64,000 nt of DNA. It comes from Parafrankia discariae (GTDB lineage: Bacteria; Actinomycetota; Actinomycetes; Frankiales; Frankiaceae). The stretch is taken from assembly GCF_000373365.1 (NCBI RefSeq), contig NZ_KB891115.1, positions 55,512 through 119,511 on the forward strand, in the 5' to 3' direction. The position numbers and the translations under genes were made by a program. Below are positions 24,017 through 33,036 of the stretch, one piece after another (positions within the stretch are counted from its first letter, which is position 1; every line of letters starts with the position of its first letter). Under the pieces are notes generated by a model. The model had not been told where the DNA came from. It saw only the letters and a list, made by a program, of their open reading frames with translations, and did not search any database.

Positions 24017-25864
24017 CAACGGCAGCACGGTGGACGGCCCGCCGTCGGCCGGGCTGAGCAGCAGCACGCCCAGGCGGGAGCGATCCACCCGGATCCCGAC
24101 GTGGTATTCACCGGGCGCCAGCCCGACCGGCAGCGGGACGCGCACCGCCTCCGGGCTGGCGCCGCCACCGACCCGGACGTCCACGGCCAGCACCTCACCG
24201 GCGGACCCGTCATGGTGGACGGTGACCGGCCGGCCGGCGTGCTCACCCCGTTCCAGGGGGACATCGCCCGCCGAGATCACCCGCAGGTTCCCCGCGCCCA
24301 GCCGCCCGGCCAGGACGCGGTGGACGCGCACGCTCACCGTGTGCGGGTAGAGCTCGACGGCACGGACCCTCCCCGCGGCGAGCAGCGCGGCCCCCCGGGC
24401 AGCCGCGTACTCCGGTTCGGCGACCGGCCGCACCGCCACCTCCGCCGCCGCGCCGCCCGGTGGGTCGACGGGCCAGGTCTCGGCGATGGCCTGCCGGACC
24501 GCCATCGCCGCCAGCGGCAGGAAGCCCAGACCACCGACGATGATCACCTCGAGCCAGGGCTCGTCCGCGGCCGGCCGCGGGGCCCCGGCTCCCGGCGGTG
24601 TGTCGTCCGGCGGCGCGGAGGGGCGGCGCAGGTCGTCCCGGTGGCGCAGCAGCCCACCGACGGCGGCCCGCACCGTCCGGGCCACTGGTTGGAAGGCGGC
24701 CAGCGTCTCGCCCGCGGTCAGCCGCCGGCCGGAACCGAAGACCAACGCACCGGCGCCCAGCCGACGGGGATCCCCGGCAGCTCTCGCCAGCACCGCGACG
24801 GCCCGCTCCCGGCTGGCGCGGACACCGTCCAGGAACGTCAGGACCAGTTCTGTCTCCGCCCCGACCCGAGCCGAGTCATCCGCCCGAGCCGGGTCGCCTC
24901 TCGACCAGGTGTCCCCCAGCCGCGCCGGGTAGCTCAGCGGCCACGTTGTTCCAGGCGGGGCCGCGTCCCCCGGCGGCCACATGTTCCGCGGTGCCGGGCC
25001 GCCCAGTGGCAGCGGGCCGCTGACCCGCGCGGTCCTGTCGTCCGATGTCGGTCCGCTGATCAGTGGGGTCTCGTCGCCCGGGGGCGTCGCCGCTTCGCCG
25101 TCCGGGCCGCTGTCGTCCAGATCAGGATCGTCCGGGTCGGCATCGTCCAGGTCGGCATCGTCCGGGTCGCTGTCGTCCGGGCCGCCGGGGCCGGCGCGGC
25201 GGACGGCATCCGCGGCGAAGCGGCGGCCGGCGTACCCGGGCTGGAGACGGCGTTCCAGCAGCCGAACGGTCGCGACACCCACCGGAGCGGTGTCGGCCAG
25301 GTCAGGGCAGATCTCCACCAGCGCGGCCTCCACGGCGTCCGCGCCGATGTCGCAGACTAGGACGAGGCGTCCCGCCGGGGCGAGGTCTCCGGCGGCCGCG
25401 AGCCGGGCGGCCCGGACGGCCGCGGCGCAGACCGCGGTGCTGTGAACAGTGACCGCGCCCGGGGGCAGCCGGAGGCTGTCGGCCAGCGTCCGCCGGACCC
25501 GGGCCCGGGTCCGGGCACCCGCCTCGTCGCGGAAACTGTCGCCGGCCACGGCGACGGTGAGGCCGGCGACCGATGCCAGGTCCCGCGCGCCGGCCTCTCC
25601 CATGATCATGAATCCGGTGTCACCGGTCAGTTCCGCGAGGAGTTCCCGTCCGGCCGCCGACGGGTCCCGCCGCGCGTTGGCGTGACCGGTGACCAGCCAC
25701 GTCCCCGGCCGGACGGGGGCGGACCCGATGTCGCCGGTCCAGGAACGACCGCGTCCCAGGACGTCTCCCGGGGCACCCGCCGAGACGGCGTCCAGGACGA
25801 CGATCCTGGTGAACTGAGTGCCGAGGTCGACGCCCGCACGGCGGCCGGGCGGTGCCGCGCTCAT
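24011..25864 (-). CDS. Hsp70/actin-fold ATPase-like protein
   Basis: The 617-residue protein begins with phosphate-1 motif AGVDLGTQFTRIVVLD. Phosphate-2 is degenerate (VLVCDIGADAVEAALVE instead of DLGGGT), and the adenosine motif is IIVGGLGFLPLAAMAV. Between them is an Asp/Pro-rich insert (DDSDPDDADLDDADPDD, DNA about 25090-25190) and a low-complexity segment. The C-terminal 120 residues are strand-rich (VRVHRVLAGRLGAGNLRV), like a reduced substrate-binding domain. ATG 25864 overlaps the stop of the GTPase-partner gene (ATGA). Hsp70-like ATPases accompany some NTP-dependent conflict systems; here it may chaperone or sense the GTPase complex. ATP turnover is uncertain given the altered phosphate-2 loop. 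Confidence 0.75.
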   Translation of the reverse strand: MSAAPPGRRAGVDLGTQFTRIVVLDAVSAGAPGDVLGRGRSWTGDIGSAPVRPGTWLVTGHANARRDPSAAGRELLAELTGDTGFMIMGEAGARDLASVAGLTVAVAGDSFRDEAGARTRARVRRTLADSLRLPPGAVTVHSTAVCAAAVRAARLAAAGDLAPAGRLVLVCDIGADAVEAALVEICPDLADTAPVGVATVRLLERRLQPGYAGRRFAADAVRRAGPGGPDDSDPDDADLDDADPDDPDLDDSGPDGEAATPPGDETPLISGPTSDDRTARVSGPLPLGGPAPRNMWPPGDAAPPGTTWPLSYPARLGDTWSRGDPARADDSARVGAETELVLTFLDGVRASRERAVAVLARAAGDPRRLGAGALVFGSGRRLTAGETLAAFQPVARTVRAAVGGLLRHRDDLRRPSAPPDDTPPGAGAPRPAADEPWLEVIIVGGLGFLPLAAMAVRQAIAETWPVDPPGGAAAEVAVRPVAEPEYAAARGAALLAAGRVRAVELYPHTVSVRVHRVLAGRLGAGNLRVISAGDVPLERGEHAGRPVTVHHDGSAGEVLAVDVRVGGGASPEAVRVPLPVGLAPGEYHVGIRVDRSRLGVLLLSPADGGPSTVLPLG

Positions 25865-28800
25865 CTGGTCGACCCGGCCAGGCCGGCGCCGGCCTGGCCG
25901 GGCGCGCCCGAGCCGGCGGCGATGCCCGCGGCCCCGGTCCGGAGGAACGCCGCCACCAGGTCCGGGCGCACGGCCTGGAGCAGCTTCAGCAGGTGGGCGA
26001 GCCGCCCGGACGGCCGCTGCCGCTCCCGGTAGCGGACGATCTGCAGCGCCGCCAACAGTGCCTCGTCCCCGAAGGGCACCAGAACCCGCAGGTCGGGGAT
26101 CTTGTTGTCCGGGCCCGCCAGCGCCGTCTGGAAGACGTGCAGGGCCGGCGGTGGCCCGTTCGACGGCGTGAGCCAGCTCAGCCAGCCGTTGTCGGGGGCA
26201 CCCAGCGCGGTGAACACACCCGCCCGGGTCAACTGGATGACCAGGCTGACCGCGGCCGCGGGCAGCTCCCGCAGCGCCGCCTGGACGGCGTCGCCACCAC
26301 CCGCGAGACGCACCAGCAGCAGGGCTCCCTCGTGCACCCGGGCCACCCGGGCGGCGTCCTTCCCCCCGGTACGGATCATCCGGGCGAGGGCGGGGTCGAG
26401 TCGCTCGAAGACCGCCAGGCGGTCGGCGAACGTGACGGCGTCCTGCACGTCGGCCATGGTGCCGTCGGAGAGCAGGGTCGCGAGCGCGTCGGCCTCGTCG
26501 GACTCCCGGCCGAACCGGCCGGCGAGCACGGTCTGCCGCCGGCCGCGTGCCTTCTCCAGGCTTCTACCGGCTGTCAGCGGCGAGAGGAAGGCCGGGTTCG
26601 CGTCGGTCAGCACCTCGAGCAGGTCGTCGGCCTGGTCGAAGTCCAGCGCGTCGTGCCAGATCGACATCGCCTGTATCAGGCCCGCCGTGTCCTGGAAGAG
26701 GGTGCGGGCCGCCAGCAGCCGGCCGAAGTAGTCCTGACCGTAGCCCGTCCGTGGCTGGGTGGCCTCCGGCAGGTCGTCCCAGCGCACGATCAGCCTGGGC
26801 CGGCGGCCGGACGTCTGCGCCCCGGTCGTGAACGCGAGCCGGAAAGGGGCCGGGTCGCTGGCCGCGGTGGCCGCGGTCATCCCGGCGAGCAGGCCGGCCG
26901 GCAACAGGGCCAGCACCGCCTCGACGAAGGCCAGGCGCTGCCCCACGGACAGCGTCGCCGGGGCGCCCACCACCGACACCGGCCCGTCGAGCAGGCCGGC
27001 CGCGACGGCGGCGACCGCGCCGAAACCGAACGCGTCGACGTCGTGGGCGATCCGGTGCTGGTCGGCGGTGACCAGCGGCAGCCGGCTCGGCCGGGTTCCC
27101 GCCGCGGCCTGGGCCTGGAGACACAGGTCGACCAGGCTGACACCCGATTCCAGGAACCGCTGGTATCCGGTGTGGCAACACCAGCCCGAGCCACGCACCG
27201 CGATCCGTCCGCCGCCGTCGCCGAACAGCACCAAACCGTCATCACCGGCGGCGGACGTGTACAGCCGGGCGAGCTCCCAGATCCCCCGGCCGTCGCCCGA
27301 GCCGGGCGGCGGGGCCGGGGCCGGGTCCACCCAGCCCGCTCCGAGCGCCGCCCGGCTGCCCGCGGCCGGCCGGGGCGGGCCGGCTTCCGGGTCACCGGCC
27401 GGATCACCGGCCGGGTCGCCGGCCGCGGCCACCGGGTTCCTCCGCAGCAGGCCGCGTCTGGGCCTGGGCTCACCGATCAGCTCGCCCAGCCGCTGCCGCT
27501 CCTCGGCGCGGCGGTTCGGCGACAGATCGTCCAGGATGGCCGTCCAGAACCTGCGACGGGCCGTGCTGAACGGTGCCTGGTCGGCTTCGGCCCGCAGCCA
27601 GTCCTCGAGTGCCGGCACGAGGGCCGCCGCCCAGCCCTGCCACGCGGCGAGCCGGGCGAGGGTCTGCAGCGCGCGCTCGCCGATCCCGGCCTGGGCGCCG
27701 ACCGCGGCCAGATCCGGGTAGCCGACAGCCTCCCGGCCCTCCCAGACGAGCAGCACCTTGAACGGACGCAGCACGGCCTCGCTCTGCGGCCTCCCGGCGG
27801 CGGCCAACCACTCCACCAGCTCCAGCAGCCCGGGCGTTCCGCGGGTGTCGAAGTACCGCACCAGCACCTGCAGGGTGCACACCGGGTCGAGGGCCAGCCT
27901 GTCCCGCACAGGTGCCCAGGCGTCACCCTGGCCGGCCGGCCCTCCGTGCTCCCGGATGATGTCCGTGGCGAGGGTGATCGCGTCCGCCGGCGGCGAGGTG
28001 TCGCCGGGCCAGGGAGTCAGCAGCCCGCCGACCATCGCGGCGGACATCGCCCCGGGAGCCCGCTGCAGATGGGGCGCCAGCTGGTGGTACTCCCGTCCAC
28101 CGGCGACGCAGAGCTGTACGGCGAGGTCGGCCACCGGACGGGCCAGCGCCGGGGTCCAGTGGCGGGCGACACGCGCCAGGTCGTCCGGCCGGGCGTGCGG
28201 GACGAGCCGCGGCACCAGGATGCCGGCCGGGTCCGCCAGCCCCGGCAGGGCGTCCAGGTAGCGCCGGATGGTCTCCAGGCCGGCCTCGCCGGCGGCGACC
28301 CGGGTGTCCAGGTCCCGCGCGGCGGCCTCGGCGAGGGCCTGGACGATCTCACCGGGGCGGCTGAAGCTGCGCGGCACGGTGTCCGACGCGAGCCAGCCCA
28401 GGAGGGCGCGCAGCCGTGCCTCGTCAGGCTCCCGGTGCTCGGGGGTGGGCACCCAGGCGACGTCGGCCGGCTGGTCGCCGTCGAGCAGGTAGGTCAGCAG
28501 GGCGGCGTAGCGCGCGCCCCATCCGTCGGACGCACCGGGCCCGCCGGACGGACCCGGCGGGCTGGACGGACCCGGCGGGTCGTCGAGGTCGAAGCGCGGC
28601 GGGGCCAGGGGGTCGACCTGCCGGCCGGTGCCGCCGAGCTGCTGCCCGAAGGCGACGCGGACCCGGTGGCTGGTCGTGACGTCCACCCAGGTGCCAGCGG
28701 CGAGGACACCCTCGGCACCGGCCGGCAACAGCGCGACGACCAGGTCGAGGAAGGCGATCCGGGCCGGTTGGGCCGCCAGCTCGGGGACGGCGCGCAGCGT

Positions 28801-29346
28801 GATCGGGCCATCCAGCGCCAGCCCGGCGGCGGCGATCGCGCCGCGCAGGTAGCGCGGGGCGGGTCCGGCCAGGGCTCCGGCCCGGCGGTCGGGCCAGCCG
28901 GGGACCGACAGGTGCAGCGGCTGCTCGCCGTACATCTGGTGCACCCGCCCGAGGTCGCTCACCGTCACGTCCCGCACCGTCTCGTACAGCGCCGCGAAAC
29001 TCCCCAGCCCCCAGCGGAAGTCGTCCAGTGGAAGGCAGAAGAAGCGGGTGGGGACGACGACCCGGTTGGTGGCGTCGACCGCCGTGGACGGCTCCGCGGG
29101 CCACTCACGGATCGCCACGCCCACGTAGGGGGTGTCGCCCGAGGTGGCCGCGGTGAAGGTGATCCAGGGCAGCGCGTCCGGCTCGTCCGGGTGCTCGCCG
29201 GCCGGCGAGCCGGGCGAGAAATGCTGAATGATCCGTTCCAGCGCGGCCGGCCGCAGCCGGGCGGCGGAGGAGCACAGGATCTGGTAGTCGTCGCGCTGCC
29301 CGGGTTCCTTGCCCAGCAGCGCCCAGTCGAGGTCGACGCCGGTCAC
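25861..29346 (-). CDS. Large GTPase-associated protein (GAP1-like, 1161 aa)
   Basis: GTG 29346 overlaps the stop of the GTPase gene (GTGA). The N-terminus (DLDWALLGKEPGQRDDYQIL, HFSPGSPAGEH, ALPWITFTAA) parallels the 702-residue partner at 21892-24000. A second half starting near residue 700 repeats a similar architecture (ARLYTSAAGDDGLVLF, then LLDGPVSVVGAPATLSVGQR and VEAVLALLPAGLLAG), so the protein may be an internal duplication of the middle domain. It is helical and Ala/Leu/Asp-rich, without membrane segment or catalytic motif. The same strand frame is open much further upstream, but that is the GTPase's shadow. It likely partners the GTPase of this operon. Confidence 0.72.
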   Translation of the reverse strand: MTGVDLDWALLGKEPGQRDDYQILCSSAARLRPAALERIIQHFSPGSPAGEHPDEPDALPWITFTAATSGDTPYVGVAIREWPAEPSTAVDATNRVVVPTRFFCLPLDDFRWGLGSFAALYETVRDVTVSDLGRVHQMYGEQPLHLSVPGWPDRRAGALAGPAPRYLRGAIAAAGLALDGPITLRAVPELAAQPARIAFLDLVVALLPAGAEGVLAAGTWVDVTTSHRVRVAFGQQLGGTGRQVDPLAPPRFDLDDPPGPSSPPGPSGGPGASDGWGARYAALLTYLLDGDQPADVAWVPTPEHREPDEARLRALLGWLASDTVPRSFSRPGEIVQALAEAAARDLDTRVAAGEAGLETIRRYLDALPGLADPAGILVPRLVPHARPDDLARVARHWTPALARPVADLAVQLCVAGGREYHQLAPHLQRAPGAMSAAMVGGLLTPWPGDTSPPADAITLATDIIREHGGPAGQGDAWAPVRDRLALDPVCTLQVLVRYFDTRGTPGLLELVEWLAAAGRPQSEAVLRPFKVLLVWEGREAVGYPDLAAVGAQAGIGERALQTLARLAAWQGWAAALVPALEDWLRAEADQAPFSTARRRFWTAILDDLSPNRRAEERQRLGELIGEPRPRRGLLRRNPVAAAGDPAGDPAGDPEAGPPRPAAGSRAALGAGWVDPAPAPPPGSGDGRGIWELARLYTSAAGDDGLVLFGDGGGRIAVRGSGWCCHTGYQRFLESGVSLVDLCLQAQAAAGTRPSRLPLVTADQHRIAHDVDAFGFGAVAAVAAGLLDGPVSVVGAPATLSVGQRLAFVEAVLALLPAGLLAGMTAATAASDPAPFRLAFTTGAQTSGRRPRLIVRWDDLPEATQPRTGYGQDYFGRLLAARTLFQDTAGLIQAMSIWHDALDFDQADDLLEVLTDANPAFLSPLTAGRSLEKARGRRQTVLAGRFGRESDEADALATLLSDGTMADVQDAVTFADRLAVFERLDPALARMIRTGGKDAARVARVHEGALLLVRLAGGGDAVQAALRELPAAAVSLVIQLTRAGVFTALGAPDNGWLSWLTPSNGPPPALHVFQTALAGPDNKIPDLRVLVPFGDEALLAALQIVRYRERQRPSGRLAHLLKLLQAVRPDLVAAFLRTGAAGIAAGSGAPGQAGAGLAGSTR

Positions 29347-30581
29347 GACGCCGGCCCCGACGCCGCCTGGGTGATCCGGGTCACCAGGCTCACGATCGGC
29401 TCCAGCACGTTCATCGGCCGCACCAGACCGCGGACGCGGGCCTGCCCACCGGTCATCACCACGTTCGCGTAGTCGGCAGGACTGAACCTCCCGTCCTGGT
29501 CGAGGTGGAAGCCGATGGACGAGGTCGCGTAGTAGCGAACCCGATCCTTCTGGAAGAGTCCGTCGATCGCGCCGCGCAGGTAGGAGGCGCTCGGCGAGCT
29601 CGCGCAGAGCTGCTCGAAATAGCGGCTGGCGACCTTGTCGTCCAGCCTGGGCGACCCGGGCCGGGCAGCCAGCTCGGCGAGCTGGGTGGGATCCAGTGCC
29701 ACCCCGAGGACCCTCGGGTCGTCGAACTTCGTGATGCAGACGGAGAGATGGTGCGGCAGCGCCCCGCCCTGGGTGTCCCCCGCGGCGCGGACCCGCCGGA
29801 ACACCCGGTTGATCATGGCGTCGAAGTAGGCGAGGTTGTCGCGGTCCTCCCGCTCCCGGATCGGGTCCAGGAGCAGGACGATCCCGTCGCAGCGGACAAG
29901 GTAGTCCATGAGCTCGGTCTGCGCCGCGAGCCGCGGCCCCGGCGAGGGGCCGGCCAGGGTGCTCGGCCCGGGGTCGTCGTCGAACCTCAGGTCGTCGCCG
30001 CCGCGACCGACGACAGCGAGGCCGTTGCCGACGCCGTTGCCGCGACTGTCGCCGTTGCCGCGACTGTCGCCACGCGTGCCGTTTCGGGTGTCCCCGGCCC
30101 CGGCGTCTCTGAAGAAGCTGCCGGGGACGTCCAGGAAGTCGAGCGAGAAATCGATCGGTCTCGGGCTGCTCGGCCCGGACGGCCGCACCCGGCCCTGGAA
30201 GTCGAGCCGCAGCTTGGTCGTGGCCTGGGTCGCCTTCGGGAAGGTGTGCGTCTGGAGCAGCGTGTTCTTCAGCTCCTCGAAGGCGACCTCTGTCGTGGTG
30301 TCCCCGTTGGAGACGGTCCACTGGACGGATCTGCCCCGCGGCTGGCGGGCCGCGTGCTGCATGGCCGCGAGCTGTATGACGGCCATCATGGTCGTCTTCC
30401 CGCTGCTCGCCGCTCCCCACAGCCCGATGCGCACCTGCTTCGGGGACCGCCGGTCCCGCCGGGGCGGGGGGGCCGGCGGGACCGGCGGGACCGGGGAAAG
30501 CCGGTCAGACGGCACAGTCCCTCCAGACCGGGAGTAGCGACCGCTGGACCCGGAGAACCGGCCGGACGTCGGACGTGTCAC
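29343..30581 (-). CDS. P-loop GTPase (double-GTPase 1 type)
   Basis: The 412-residue protein starts at GTG 30581, overlapping the upstream stop (GTGA). A Ser/Pro-rich lead precedes P-loop GAASSGKT at about 56-63. Switch/Walker B is LDFLDVPGSFF, CDGIVLLLDP follows, and the specificity motif is CITKFDDP (TKxD variant). An insert has GNGDSRGNG repeats. The end (YYATSSIGFHL, RPMNVLEPIVSL) matches the GTPase at 20753-21895, so both belong to one family but have diverged strongly elsewhere. It is flanked by a vWA-like gene and its large partner in a fully overlapping operon. Confidence 0.82.
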   Translation of the reverse strand: MTRPTSGRFSGSSGRYSRSGGTVPSDRLSPVPPVPPAPPPRRDRRSPKQVRIGLWGAASSGKTTMMAVIQLAAMQHAARQPRGRSVQWTVSNGDTTTEVAFEELKNTLLQTHTFPKATQATTKLRLDFQGRVRPSGPSSPRPIDFSLDFLDVPGSFFRDAGAGDTRNGTRGDSRGNGDSRGNGVGNGLAVVGRGGDDLRFDDDPGPSTLAGPSPGPRLAAQTELMDYLVRCDGIVLLLDPIREREDRDNLAYFDAMINRVFRRVRAAGDTQGGALPHHLSVCITKFDDPRVLGVALDPTQLAELAARPGSPRLDDKVASRYFEQLCASSPSASYLRGAIDGLFQKDRVRYYATSSIGFHLDQDGRFSPADYANVVMTGGQARVRGLVRPMNVLEPIVSLVTRITQAASGPAS

Positions 30582-32779
30582 CACACACCGCCCGTCGCGG
30601 CCCCGGCGGCCGGGCCGGCGGCGCCGGCGGCCGAACTGGCGGCGTCGGTGCACAGCGGCAGCGGCAGCGGCCGGCCGGCCGGCCCGGCGAGCACCCCCAG
30701 CGCTTCGGCGACCTGCCTTGCCGACGCCGTCCCGAGGCGGAGCAGCGCGTCCGCGCCCAGTACGTTCCAGGCCGTCCCGGCCCGGGCCGGGACGGCCGCG
30801 CCCGCCTGGGCGAGGTCGGTGCTCAGTTCCCCCCGCACGGCCACCCGGCGCGGGCCCCGTTCGGCGACCAGGTCGTCCATGATCCTTCTCCAGTCGTGAC
30901 GGACCAGGCAGGGCAGCGTCAGGTCGTCCGCCTCCTGCCTCGGCGGATGCGGCGGCCGGGCGCCGATGGTCACCAACGCGGCGGCGGCCCCGCGGCGCCA
31001 GGGCAGCCGGGCCGCGGCGGCCAGTGCGTCCTCCAGGGCCGCGGCGAAGTCATGCTGCGGTGCGCTCGGACGCCAGTCCCGCAGCACCGCGCGGACCCGC
31101 GTCACCGTTCCCGGCCCCGCGGCGCGCACCGTCGGCTCCCGCCCGCGCCGCGACCGGCCCAGAAAATCGTGATCGTCGAAACCGAGCACCGTGAACCGGA
31201 GCGACTCCGGGTCGGCGTGCTCGGCCTCGACCAGGGCGAGCAGGTCCTCGACCAGCCGCAGCCGGGGGGCGACGGCCTGGGCCGTCCCGGCCGTCTCCAC
31301 CAGGCAGACGACGTCCACCGGGCTGGCGCCGTAGTACCGAGGGAGGCCGGCCAGCAGCTCCGGCCAACCCGAACCCGGGTTGTCGACCCGGATGCCGTCG
31401 GGTTCGAGGAAGCGAACCCGGCCCGGCCCGTCCAGGGCCAGCCGCAGCCGCAGCTCGGTGCCCGGGGCCACCGCGGCCCAGCCGAGGGCGATCGGCGCCC
31501 AGCGGTACGGATCCGAATCGGTGTGGGCGCTGACCGGCCCGCCGGCCACGATCGCCAGCGCCAGCTCGGCCGGAGCGAAGCCGGGCGCCGTGACGGTGAC
31601 CTCGGCGGTCGGCGGCTGCCCACCGGTGGCGACGGCCCCGGGGTGGAACAGATCCCGGGTGCGCAGGCGCACCTGCCGGGTGGCCTGGTCGACCTCCGCC
31701 ACGACCAGCCCGTAGCTGACGGCGAGCGGCACCCGCCGCAGCGCCGTGTCGAAGGCGACGACGAGGCTCTCCCCGCGGCGGGCGCGGGCCTGATGAACCC
31801 CCGGGCCACCGCCGGCCCGGCGCTGGTTGTCAGCCTGGCGCCGCTCGTGCCCGTCAGCCCCGCGCCGCCCGTCAGCCCGTCGCGGATTGTCGGCCCGGCG
31901 CAGGCTGTCGGCCAGGGCGTTCCCGGCCTGGCTGATCATCGGCCAGTCGACCGCCGGCCGGACCAGCAGGATCTCGGCGGCCCGCGTCCCGTCCACCGCG
32001 GCGAGCACCGGGGCGAGCGAAGCGGGTCGGATGTCGTCCCCCAGGCCGCCGGCGAGGCTCAGGCGGCGGGCGTCCCGGTCCGCGGGCAGGGCGGGGAGCA
32101 GCTCCGACCAGTCCCAGGCCCGGGTCGCCACCGGTCGGCCGGGCACCCCGCCTGGGCCGGGCGCCAGCGAGCTGACGACCACGGCGTCGGGCTGGAGCTC
32201 CACGACCGTGATCCGTCCGGCCTCGCCCGGCCCCATCCGGCGAAGCAGCGAGCTGAGCACGACCGCCAGCTCCGGCGCCGACGGCCGGCCGGACGCGCCC
32301 ACCGGGCCGGTGGAGGTCGCGATCGCCGCCCGCTCAGCGCCGCGCGCCGCCCGCTCAGCCGCAAGCGCCGCCCGCTCGGCGGCGAGGGCGGCCGCGCTCG
32401 GTGGCCCGCCGTGGACGAGCGCAGCGAGGCGGGCCGGCAGATCCGGGTCGGCATGTTCCAGGGCGGTGTGCTCCAGGGCCGCGAGCACCCGGGCGACCGC
32501 CCGCAGATCGCGGCGGCGCCGGGCCCGCGTCAACCGCTCGTCGAACGCCCGCCGCAGCTCCGCCGTCACCTCGCCGAGGACGTAGTCGCCACGCAACTGC
32601 CAGCCGCAGCGCGGGCAGGTGACGTCCTGCCGCTCGACCCGCCGGTGGCAGACCGGACAGCCGGCCGCCGCTGCTGCCGTTGTCGCCGGGGCGGGGTTCC
32701 AGGCCACCGGAGTCGTCTCCCCCATCATCTGGTGATCGCGGACATCGCCCGCGCCGGGGCCGGGGGCGACGCTCAGCAC
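30578..32779 (-). CDS. Zinc-ribbon/vWA-like protein of the GTPase operon
   Basis: The N-terminal 70 residues carry a four-cysteine zinc ribbon (GCPVCHRR and CPRCGWQLR). A helical, Ala/Arg-rich region follows, with a low-complexity ADNQRRAGG insert. The centre has beta-rich segments (TAEVTVTAPGFAPAELALAI). The C-terminal 250 residues look like a von Willebrand A fold: PVDVVCLVETAGTAQ, FTVLGFDDHDF, and LEDALAAAARLPW. The MIDAS DxSxS motif is not intact, so metal-dependent ligand binding is doubtful. vWA proteins are typical partners in NTPase conflict systems. The start is uncertain (GTG 32779, or an ATG near 32728). Confidence 0.6.
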   Translation of the reverse strand: MLSVAPGPGAGDVRDHQMMGETTPVAWNPAPATTAAAAAGCPVCHRRVERQDVTCPRCGWQLRGDYVLGEVTAELRRAFDERLTRARRRRDLRAVARVLAALEHTALEHADPDLPARLAALVHGGPPSAAALAAERAALAAERAARGAERAAIATSTGPVGASGRPSAPELAVVLSSLLRRMGPGEAGRITVVELQPDAVVVSSLAPGPGGVPGRPVATRAWDWSELLPALPADRDARRLSLAGGLGDDIRPASLAPVLAAVDGTRAAEILLVRPAVDWPMISQAGNALADSLRRADNPRRADGRRGADGHERRQADNQRRAGGGPGVHQARARRGESLVVAFDTALRRVPLAVSYGLVVAEVDQATRQVRLRTRDLFHPGAVATGGQPPTAEVTVTAPGFAPAELALAIVAGGPVSAHTDSDPYRWAPIALGWAAVAPGTELRLRLALDGPGRVRFLEPDGIRVDNPGSGWPELLAGLPRYYGASPVDVVCLVETAGTAQAVAPRLRLVEDLLALVEAEHADPESLRFTVLGFDDHDFLGRSRRGREPTVRAAGPGTVTRVRAVLRDWRPSAPQHDFAAALEDALAAAARLPWRRGAAAALVTIGARPPHPPRQEADDLTLPCLVRHDWRRIMDDLVAERGPRRVAVRGELSTDLAQAGAAVPARAGTAWNVLGADALLRLGTASARQVAEALGVLAGPAGRPLPLPLCTDAASSAAGAAGPAAGAATGGVW

Positions 32780-33036
32780 GTCGCCGTTCGGCCGTTCGGC
32801 CGGACGGCCGCCGCGAGCCGGGCCGCGACGGGCCTCCGGCCGCGGTGGACGTCCCCGACCACCCGGCAGGCGTCCCGAAGCGGGGATCCTCGCGCAGCCA
32901 CGGAGACGGGCCGGCGGGCTCGGGCACCGACACGCCTACCCCACGGAAGGCGGAGCGGGCGGACTGCCGGATGACGGCGACAGCAGCCGTGTCCGTGGTC
33001 GTTCCGGTTGGGCGCCGGCCGGCGCCGGCGGACCGC

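Noticed and set aside
25852-29472. 1206-codon plus-strand frame
   Set aside because: Arg/Gly/Gln-rich antisense shadow of the GTPase-partner gene; high GC keeps it open.
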